Source: Panax quinquefolius
Lineage: Eukaryota; Streptophyta; Magnoliopsida; Apiales; Araliaceae
Length of the DNA: 64,000 bases
Assembly (NCBI GenBank): GCA_020205615.1
Contig: CM035151.1
Span: 39,862,977 to 39,926,976 of the forward strand
Reading direction: 5' to 3'
Below, piece after piece: positions 55,481-64,000 of this stretch (positions are counted from its first letter, which is position 1; the number at the start of each line of letters is the position of its first letter). The notes below the pieces were generated by a model that saw nothing but the letters and a program-made list of their open reading frames with translations, did not search any database and was not told the origin of the DNA. Both the position numbers and the translations under genes were made by a program.

Positions 55481-56692
55481 CACCTCGTTCGGGTTCCTCG
55501 CGTTTTTGGCGGTCATGACAAACGCTTCTTCCAGAACCGCCGATTTTGACTTATCTCGGGATGACCCTTGAGTCACCATCCCCATTGAACTTGGTTTTTA
55601 CTGAGAACAATCCCGAGCTATGTGGCCTTGCTTTCCACGGTTGTAACATACCTTGGATTGTTGTGGACAGTTAATGATATGTCCCTCTTTCCGCATTTGT
55701 AACATCTAAGCGGCGATCGTTCTTCTCCCTAGAATTTGTTGTTGGTGCTTTGGTGTTGTTTCTTTGATGTCTTCCCGTCATTGTTGAATCTCCTCTTTCG
55801 AAATTTCCACTTGACTCACCTCTTCAATTATCATGGCCCACGATGACCACCCGAGTGGTTACCGCTTTGTTCAGTATTTTTCCTCCTCGTTGGTTATCAT
55901 CGCTCTAATAATTTCCACATCCTTGGGGTATGACCCTAGTTGTGGTCCCTCGGTTGAACATCCTCACTATCTCGCTCTAATAATTGAGCCCTGTTGACAA
56001 CATCTGAATACAGAGAAAATTTATGAGAGATAAGGTATTGACGAATGTCGAGTTTTAGACCTCTCAGAAACATCCTTGACATTCGTTCCTTATTCTCTAC
56101 CAAATGAGGTGCAAACCTGGATAACTCAGCGAACTTCGCCTCGTACAGGGACACCGTCATGTTGTTTTGTTCAAGTCTGATAAACTCCATCTCCTTCATA
56201 TGACAAATACTTTCAGGAAAGTACTTGTCATTGAATAGTTTCTGAAACGTTTCCCAAGACATGTTGAGTCAAAGCAGTCGGGTACGCCTTCACGATTCCC
56301 ACCGATGGTTGCCTTATCGCGGAATATAAAGGTGGCGAATGGAACCTTATATTCCACCGTGCATCCCAAGACATCGAATCTCTTGGTAATTTTCTTGACC
56401 CATGTTTCCGCCTTGATCGGATCCGGCTTTCCAATAAATTCTGGTGGTCCCAACTCCTTGAACTGCTTGGCTGTGAAAGACCGCGCGTTTCTATCACTTC
56501 CACCCGTATTTTGTACACGAGTCTCCCTCGTCTGATTTTGCATGAACTACAAAAAGCTCCTAAACATTCCATCATTCATCATTTGCTCGGTGAGTGTTGT
56601 TTACACGGAGGAATATTGCCTTCGTGTTATGCGTTCTACGGTTTGTGACTAAAAGTTGTTTGTGACTAAAGGTTAACGTTCTTCCACAGCCA
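55481..56692 (-). pseudogene. gag of element E
   Basis: Start probably at 56692 (MAVEER), followed by several stops. Recognisable blocks: QMMNDGMFRSFL, KQFKELGPPEFIGKPDPIKA (56400-56460), ETFQKLFNDKYFPESICHMK (from 56255), LYEAKFAELSRFAPHLVENK, MFLRGLKLDIRQYLISHKFS, and damaged zinc knuckles near 55600-55710. A GTTTGTGACTAAAG repeat at about 56640-56670 is private to E. Confidence 0.78.
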
Positions 56693-56810
56693 TTCTTAAA
56701 TACTTCCATAAAACAAGGGTTAATTAAACAAATTAACATATCACATAATATCCCTATATTATGACCGACCAACAAATAAGCTTAGATAGGACACACTAGC
56801 GAAGGATTTA

Positions 56811-56835
56811 CTCATCTCTCCCCTCCTAGTTCTAT
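56811..56835 (-). other. Leader scrap and deletion junction, element E
   Basis: The purine-rich leader motif ends at CTAT (56832-56835), followed directly by LTR sequence CTTCTAAGATTT that belongs 487 bp inside the LTR. CTAT occurs at both parental breakpoints. Primer site and neighbouring hairpin are deleted. Confidence 0.85.
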
Positions 56836-58948
56836 CTTCTAAGATTTAAAAGTCCATCATCAATATTTACCCCTGTAACATCAATCAATATACATCTTGA
56901 ATCAAATATTTATCTTTGCACTACAGGCCAAAGATATTCATTTGTATCACTAGTTGGTCATGTTCATCTCAACACCTGTTCATCTTTGCACTACGGGCCA
57001 AAGATATTCATCAGTTAATCATTTATCTTTGCACTACAAGCCAAAGATATTTAGTAATATCATCATTTAGGACTGAGGATGATGAAAAATATTTTAAAGA
57101 AAAGCGAATCCGGTGAGATGGAAGAGGACAAATAGTAGGGATTAGTATAAATGTTTTATCAAGATCAATAATACTCCATAATAACCAATTTTGAAGCAAA
57201 ATTCAAGAATAAAGATCAAAACATGGATACAATCAAAGATAGTAACCATAATAGACATCGTGGACAAAAAGAAGAAAATTTCATTTTTTGATGAATAGTG
57301 CCGTATTCGTGAATAGTGTCATATACGTGAATAGTAACTCCGACACCAAAAGATAGAAATTTCAAAAGAAAAATCATCATGCTTCGTGAATAGTAACTTA
57401 TGAATAGTAACTCGTGAATAGTAACTCATGAATAGTAACTCATGAATAGTAACTCGACATGAAAAGTTTCAAATTTGATAAAAAGTTCCAACCAATATTT
57501 CTGCATAATAATATTGAAGAAATAATATTACTTACGAAGAAAATAACATCCCTTACCTCCAAATAACCGTACTTCTGACTGAATTTCGGATATAGTGCTG
57601 ACAGAAACTTGTACTGAAAAATAGAAACTCACAAAGTATTTAAATACTCACAAAATACGCTCGATAATATAGAGAGAGAGAGAGAGAAAGCTTATGTTTC
57701 TGGTGTGATTTTCAATTCTAACTTAGCCCTCTATTTATAGGAAAATGTTAGCACGCCAAAGCAGACTTGACCTGCAACCTGATGGCTTTACCTGCTACTA
57801 TTCTCACCCACCACATTTGAATAAAAATTCCAACACATTTCTCACCAACCAAAAGTAGGGCCCACCAATTCTAGAATTTTCCACCAAAATGCTAAATTCG
57901 GATATTTCAACAATTTCTGAACCAGTCACCTCTTAAAATTCATAACAAATCATACGTTCATTTTTAACGGTTCAAAATTTGTGGACATATACTCAACTTA
58001 TGTATGTATAACATATCAAAAAATCACAACGATCCAACAATCGGATTAAAAATTATAACTCACGCAATATATCTCAAAAACACTGGTTTAATTTTTAATA
58101 CCTCCATTCTGACAAAAATACTGATAAAACACCTCAATATTAACTCCTTCATTTTTAACCACGATAAATATATCCAACATTTATATCCACATAAAATAAA
58201 TGTTTCCTTATCATATGAATCAATAATTATTTATTCACAAATAATATTACAGAATCACATTTATGACAACCAGGCCGTTCCCAGGAAAGAGGGGGCTTTT
58301 CAATAAGAATTTCTCCTTACTAGCGCGCAATTAGCTGACCAAACCTCTCCTTGACAGAACTTTCTAGACATTGTCAATAATGCTATCTAATAATATTATT
58401 CAAATAATATGAATTATTGATCCGATAATGGGAAATCATCGTGCGGATGACAATTATTGAAACAACAATAATATAAAATATCAATATGACAATTATTGAA
58501 TCAATAAAATAAAATATTGAATAGTAATTACTGTAAAAATTATTTAGTAGTGCCTTCTTACGTAAGAATCAATAATTCAAAAATACTATGCATCCACGCG
58601 TATTACTGTATTTTAACCACCGGGAATTCCAACAGTGTTAACGGTAACAACTACGTCGTTATTTATAAAAACTCAAACTTGACATTTTCTTCATCCGAAG
58701 CGGTTATTACATTATGGGCCCCTAAAATGGCTGGCTTGTGGTAAATACGAATATTCCCAACAACAAGAATATTCCACGACCAAACGAATATTCCCCGACA
58801 ACAATGATTATTTAATAACCACTTGTTTATTTTGCAAAATTTGCACATTTAACCCATAACCAAAATATTATATCAATTTAACACCTTATTATTCACAATA
58901 ATAATTAGAGGAAATTCGATTTTATTTATAATAAGTTGGGGTCTTACA
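56836..58948 (-). repeat. Element E 5' LTR, truncated (right in window)
   Basis: Aligns with 49911-52029 of the other LTR; ends GTCTTACA. Stem-loops at about 56908-57050, TGAATAGTAACTC repeats 57385-57455, TATA box 57731-57739, GA microsatellite about 57670-57690. Confidence 0.93.
57731..57739 (-). promoter_or_regulatory. TATA box, E 5' LTR
   Basis: Minus-strand TATAAATAG; still in place, so E may be transcribed although it cannot be primed. Confidence 0.7.
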
Positions 58949-58953
58949 CAATG
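58949..58953. repeat. Target-site duplication of element E (right)
   Basis: CAATG; see 49419-49423. Confidence 0.85.
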
Positions 58954-60659
58954 AAGACTTTTTCATTAGTATCACAACCATAAATTATCCATGCATTACG
59001 GGCCAAAGATAATCGTGTTTTTTTATCAACGGTCCTGATCATGCTATAAAACAATTCATCTTTGCACCCTTGGCCCAAGAGAATCCATAGCCATAATCAT
59101 ACCAAAAACTGTCCATCAATGCACTACGGGCCAATGAGGACTTTTTCATTAGTATCACAACCACAAATTATCCATGCACTACAGGCCAAAGATAATCGTA
59201 TTTTTTTATCAACGGTCCTGATCATGCTATAAAACAATTCATCTTTGCACCCTTGGCCGAAGAGAATCCATAGCCATAATCATACCAAAAATTATCCATC
59301 AATGCACTACGGACCAATGAGGACTTTTTTCCACATCATTTGCAACATTACGGTCATGATTATACCGAATAATCCCTGGTCATAATCATACCAAGTCCAT
59401 CTATGCACTACAGGCCACAAATGACTTTCAACATATTATAAATATGTGGATGATGACAATATTATAAGCATTAATCAAACTAAATCAAGGATAAATATTA
59501 AAGACTTTAAATTTATCCAGACATTATCAATCACTTAATAAAATCATAATCTAATAATGTTAATACTATAACAATATTTTAATCACTTCTTCAATTTATA
59601 AACAATTACATTTAATTGTTTACACTTTTCCAAATAATGCATTTAATCATTCAAAAATGTCATACTCGTAAGATTTCATCATCAATGATCAAATCCCTCA
59701 TCAAAAATTTGCATATACCCTATATAAGATTCTCAAGCCATAAAATCCTATTTACCAATTCTTCAACTACACATAACATATTTAACTCATATGTTCGTAG
59801 CTAAACTATTTTCATGAAAAATACCAAATCAGTCCTAAAAATTATTCTTTTATGGGATTTACCATAATATAGTCCCATATTAAACATATATTTTTCTTGA
59901 AATTTTTAAAATTCATATACTATTTTTAGAAAATCAATTTCTAATTAATTCCTTAAGAAATTAGCTACCTCGCGGTTAACTCCAGAAATTCCCAAATCTT
60001 GGCAGGATCTTACACATGTTAACGTGAGCTTTTAGTTTAAATTTCATGGTCATCGGAGTTATAGAACTTCGGTTATAGCATTTTTCGTCAGAAAACCCTA
60101 AATATTGAAATGGTCATAACTTGCTCATTTTAAGTCGGAATGAGCTCAGTTTTGGACAGGAGGTACTTTATACCATATACTTTCATGTCCCAAAAGGCCG
60201 GAATTTTTCTCACAAATTAAGTGGCCAAAACAGCCCTTTTAAAATTGTGGCAGCAACCTTTTTCATATTTTGCAGTTTTTCGTACTTTGCTAAAATCAGT
60301 CCACACAAATATCTACAACACCTTTTCCAGTGATTCCACTTGGATAAGTTACAAAACTCATAGACCTAACTCTAGAACTTGACCACACTAAAAAATTCAA
60401 AATATAATAGGAGATATGGTCAATTGAATTTCATGTTCCATTTTCACCAAAATCTTATTTTTAAACCCTTTGTGATTTCTAAGAAATTTTCATGTTTTCA
60501 CATAATAACCAACATAACTCATCATAACACTTACTAATACCACATATACCCATGATTTTCATTAGTCTAATACTTTTATTATAACTTTCATCATAATCCA
60601 CGTAAACATATCATTTCCACAATTTAACAAGGAATGAAATACAAAGGATTGTTCACCAT

Positions 60660-60985
60660 TCATGTGGTAATCCACATAGACAGGTTATTCCAACAGAATA
60701 ATAAAGAATAGAATAACAGAATGATTCACCATGCATGCGATAGAAACCGCACAGACAGGTTATTCCCAACAGAATAATAAAGACAGAACCAGGTCCGGCG
60801 TAAAACACACAGACAGGATATTCCAGTAGAATAGTAAAGACGGAACCAGGTCCGGCATAAAACACATAGACAGGATATTCCAACAGAATAATAAAGAATG
60901 GAATAACATAAGAATTTCACCAAGTATAGGGTAGCCCACGTATACAGGTTATTCAAACAGAATAATAAAAAATTGAATAATAGAA
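60660..60985 (-). repeat. Stem-loop array in D's 5' LTR
   Basis: Five modules; the unit at 60684-60717 pairs GTTATTCCA with TAGAATAAC (8 of 9). Confidence 0.7.
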
Positions 60986-61023
60986 GTTCTCTTCATGAAT
61001 ACAAAAGAAATAATACCCCTTAC

Positions 61024-61063
<40 letters not shown>

Positions 61064-61281
61064 TCCTTTACGAGTACGACAAATAATATCCCCTACCTTA
61101 GAAAGAAAAGTATTAATTTGGTAAGGCGGGAATATACTCGAAGAAAACTTGCAGACTACGCTTCAAAGCTTTCTTAAACTCTAAAGAAATACGCTTCAAG
61201 ATTATAGAAAAGAACTCTCTATAGTTTCTCTCTCTAGAGTTTCAAATTGAATTAAGTAAGAAATAATGAAGGAATGAGCTT

Positions 61282-61290
61282 CTATTTATA
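61282..61290 (-). promoter_or_regulatory. TATA box, D 5' LTR
   Basis: Minus-strand TATAAATAG; the copy positioned to drive D. Confidence 0.7.
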
Positions 61291-62108
61291 GAAAAATAGT
61301 ACGCATAGTAACTAACTCATGAACGGTCCAGATTGATTTACTTTAATCGACGGTCCATATTTAACATAAAATCTTTTAAATAAAATATAATATATTCTAT
61401 TTATAATCTAATAAAATGAATAACTTTATAAAAGATTTTACTATGGAAACACTATGTAGGCACTATGCAAACACTATGCATAATAAAATATAATATATTC
61501 TAATTATTTTCTATTAAAATGCAGATAACTTTATAAAAGTATTATGTTTTATATAAAAAGATTTTACTATGCAAAACACTATGCATAATAGAATATAATA
61601 TATTCTATTTATAGAATAACTTTATAAAAGTATTACATTTTATATAAAAAGCTTTTCTCATTTTATTACATTAATAATACCCATAAAACAAAAGCTGAGT
61701 GACTTATCACATAAGCATCAATAATCAATACCGTGTGCTGTCTGCAACGACCGCGCGTATTCATCGTACTTTTACTACTTAGAGTAGTTCAGCGGTATTA
61801 ATAGTAAAACTTCCGCCGTTATTTTCAATAAAATATTTTTGTCGTTTTCTCAATCCAAACAATAATTCCGTTAATGGGGTCCACCAATGATTGTACCATC
61901 GCATCACGGATATTTCCGACAAAAAGAATATTCCCCACTAATCGAATATTCCCGATACAAATGAATATTTTATATCAACTTGCTTATTTTGCAAAAAAAA
62001 AAATTCACATATTACCCTTAACTTTAAACTTTTATCAATTTAACTATTTACCAAAATAGAAAAAAATTGAATACTTTTATTTCATAAAATTCGAGGTCTC
62101 ACACAAGA

Positions 62109-63178
62109 GGCAAGTATCTAAACCTTACTTTTATATTGAGAAAATATTCTATTTCTAAATTATTGTTGTTAAGCCAGTTCCTTAAATTCTAAATTACTCA
62201 TTGATCAAGTCTTAGAATTATATTTTATATCGAGTAAGCTCTCATTCTTAATTGTTCAAGTTCAAGATTTCATATTAGATGCTATAATTCTTTTGAAGCA
62301 TGAATTCAGCTATACAATACTTATTTCGATTTTATACCTTTTTAGAATTTTTATTCAATTGAATATCATTTATTGTTGGACCATGTAAGACTAGCGAACC
62401 CTTATTGATTCGACTAGTCCATAATTGATCAACGTTCTAAATTTCAGAACCCTTGTTAAATTTATCCAAACAAAAATTTCTTTGGTGCGAACTTTAATGT
62501 CAAACTGAGACGAACAACCCTGTTATAGGGGATTACTTATGCATTATCGTTAAGATATTGTGCACAGTATGGTACAAAGAGATGATCCCCCTAAGTACGA
62601 GTAGAAGAGTCCATAGTCTTATGACTGTTAATGGTTTTAGGTATAACACTTGATAACCTAGGATATAGTTCAAGGTCTTATGACCCTCAGAAGTTCTTTT
62701 GATTCTTATTATTCATTCTTGATTCAAAAGTTAAGTTTCTTATTTCAGAAGTCTTTGATTCACTCATATGTTATTATATTGTTGTTACATTATTATACTT
62801 GTGGGCAATCATGCTCACTCTTGCATAATAATAACATTGCAGTTAAGAACGAAAGGTCCGACGAGCCTTCTACTAGCAAAGGCAAGGGAAAGATTAACAA
62901 GTGATGAAGACTTGTTGTTTATTTGTTATGTTATGTTTCAGACTTATATTTAAATTGTGTAAGACTTAATATTTGTTTATATTTTCGCATTTGAGATTTA
63001 AGGTTAGTATGACCTGGGATTGATGTATTTAATTTTAGATGTTGTAACTCCTTAAGGAGATGATTTATTTCTATCTATTTTATGGTTTCATTTATTATGG
63101 GTAGATAGACATATGATGTTTGTATAGTGAACACAAAATCATGTGGGAATTGAAGTACCAGGATTTGGGGGTGTCACA
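62109..63178 (+). repeat. Element F 5' LTR, third piece
   Basis: Runs from D's right target duplication to TTTGGGGGTGTCACA, the same type of LTR end as the Tekay-like elements, followed by a primer site. No gene inside; the 74- and 61-codon frames near 62680-62950 show no family motif. Confidence 0.75.
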
Positions 63179-63181
63179 AGT

Positions 63182-63194
63182 TGGTATTAGAGTC
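63182..63194 (+). other. Primer binding site, element F
   Basis: TGGTATTAGAGTC, the Met-type site with C-to-T changes (TGGTATCAGAGCC expected), three bases after the LTR end. Confidence 0.75.
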
Positions 63195-63196
63195 GT

Positions 63197-63209
63197 AGGT
63201 TATGAACCT
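63197..63209 (+). other. Hairpin next to the primer site (F)
   Basis: AGGTT-ATG-AACCT. Same place and loop as in A and G, with both stem sides changed so that pairing is kept. Confidence 0.6.
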
Positions 63210-63351
63210 TAGGTGGGGGAAACAACCTTAGGTAGTAGCCTTATAGGAGATCGAGAATATAGTGGTGAAAAAGACTTTATATGTTTATGTGATAAACTTA
63301 TGTGCTCGCAAGTATCGATTAGTAACTAAAACTTAAAACTGTGTTGTCAGG

Positions 63352-64000
63352 ATGTCGGATGTCGGAGGATCTAGTCGAGCTTAGGAGGAGGAACCCCAAG
63401 TACCTACAGTGGAGGAGCCCCAAGACATTCATGCCGTCAAGGAGCAGTTAGTACAGAGAGAGCCATCTTCGTTGATCACTGTTGTTGGTCATGAGCACTG
63501 AGTCTGATCCAGAGGAGGATCTTGAGGAAGAAGATGAGTTCCCACCGAACTCTATCAGTGCCGAGATGTAAGACAAGCTATATGATCATAACATAGAGTT
63601 GGGAGATACTGTTCAGGACCTGAATGAGCGGACGATTATTCAACAGCTTACCATCGAGCAGAGGGATAGGGAGGTTGTGACTCATCACACACGTCTGGGA
63701 AACGTAAAGTGGGATTTGGTTCACAAGAAGGGTCAAACCGAGGAGAAGTCTGAGGAAATAAAGAAGTTGAAGAATGAACGGAAAGAGAACTCAGCAAGGC
63801 TGACCATTACAGAGGAGGCATGGGTAAGAGAATCACGACGTGCAGATCTTGCAGAAGAGAATTGTCGGGTAAAGAAGGCTAAGCTTGAGGAGACGCACTC
63901 TACGCTTCAAAATGCGATGGATGAGGCCCAGGATCAAATTATGAGATACCCAATTCAGTTCGAAGGACTACCATCGTACATGCTAGATCGTAGGACGATG
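63352..64000 (+). pseudogene. First gene of element F (gag-like, coiled coil), runs off the window
   Basis: ATG at 63352 (MSDVGGSSRA), then a TAG where CAG is likely, EEEPQVPTVEEPQ, and a stop after GHEH. From about 63489 a second frame continues LEEEDEFPPNSISAEM, a TAA, then about 150 open residues rich in Glu/Lys/Arg with heptad-like spacing (DLNERTIIQQLTIEQRDREV; KSEEIKKLKNERKENSARL) ending near FEGLPSYMLDRRTM at the window edge. Position after LTR and primer site makes this the gag N-terminus; I see no capsid motif yet. The acidic start and coiled coil are unlike A/B/G gags. Confidence 0.6.

Larger units (their letters stand above)
49424..58948 (-). mobile_element. Element E: Tekay-like Ty3/gypsy retrotransposon, primer site deleted
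   Basis: 3' LTR 49424-52029 (2,606 bp), interior with gag, PR, RT, RNase H, IN and chromodomain-like tail on the minus strand, and a truncated 5' LTR 56836-58948 (2,113 bp). The missing part is exactly the last ~487 bp of the 5' LTR plus the primer site. RT and the integrase C-terminus are the best preserved in the window. E is inserted in the 182-bp repeat array of D's 5' LTR and is the closest relative of B. Confidence 0.94.
42004..62103 (-). mobile_element. Element D: Tekay-related LTR element with 4.6 kb LTRs and an almost empty interior
   Basis: Left LTR 43092-47675 (4,584 bp; plus a 751-bp extra copy of its outer end at 42004-42754 from the tandem duplication), interior 47676-48012, right LTR 48013-62103 split by E (4,561 bp without E). 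The target duplication CAAGA is perfect (41999-42003, 62104-62108). The termini, primer site and leader motif match the other Tekay-like elements, but no gene remains. It must have used proteins supplied by relatives. Confidence 0.92.
58954..62103 (-). repeat. Element D 5' LTR, second piece
   Basis: Resumes in the 182-bp repeats (to about 59340), then the long segment 59430-60640, stem-loop array 60660-60985, TAA microsatellite 61024-61063, TATA box 61282-61290, GCATAGTGTTT-type repeats about 61440-61480, and ends GAGGTCTCACA before CAAGA. Confidence 0.92.

Noticed and set aside
1..64000. Host genes, tRNA, rRNA, bacterial operons or phage genes
   Set aside because: None seen; every long open stretch belongs to a retroelement domain or to repeats. 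Short host exons inside the AT-rich LTR sequence cannot be excluded by eye.

Overview
This 64 kb window is plant nuclear heterochromatin built almost entirely of LTR retrotransposons nested inside one another. I found no intact host gene, tRNA or rRNA. The evidence for a flowering plant is the families present: Ty3/gypsy chromoviruses of Tekay/Del type with 2.4-4.6 kb LTRs and initiator-Met-tRNA primer sites, a Tat-type element with a second RNase H domain and a reverse-strand extra gene, and an Athila/Tat-branch gag. The plant introns and CpG/CHG-type decay also fit. I cannot name the species.

Layout, left to right. Element A (1-6817, +, 5' end outside the window) is a Tekay-like copy that has lost most of gag, RT and integrase. 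It lies in an older minus-strand element whose Athila-like gag is at 6818-7825 and 17704-18123. That gag is split by element B (7826-17698, -, perfect target duplication AACTT). The old element's leader and probable LTR run to about 19495. Next comes the 5' LTR of a plus-strand element F, cut into three pieces (about 19496-21242, 41939-42003, 62109-63178). F's primer site and the start of its first gene close the window. Two elements sit inside F's LTR. C (21243-41933, +) is a Tat-type element with gag, PR, RT, RNase H, archaeal-like RNase H and IN, then a 42-bp tandem repeat and a reverse-strand gene with an intron. D (42004-62103, -, target duplication CAAGA) has 4.6 kb LTRs around only 337 bp. 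Element G (30098-39811, +, target duplication TTCGG) sits in C's reverse-strand gene. Element E (49424-58948, -, target duplication CAATG/TAATG) sits in D's right LTR.

A, B, D, E and G are diverged subfamilies of one Tekay-like lineage. They share LTR termini (TGTRAGACCCC at the start, GGGGGCGTCACA at the end), a TATAAATAG box, and stem-loop arrays in the LTR. They also share a purine-rich leader motif after the primer site, and three of the window's leaders have a small hairpin directly after it. All coding regions are broken by frameshifts, deletions or stops. Many stops are TGA or TAG where relatives have CGA, CAG or TGG, as expected from 5-methylcytosine deamination.

The most notable observations are the intron-bearing reverse-strand gene of C with its own TATA box, a compensatory change in the hairpin next to the primer site, repeated 34-nt stem-loops in the LTR leaders, a 1,088-bp tandem duplication across the C/F/D junction, and an unexplained ORF inside D's LTR.
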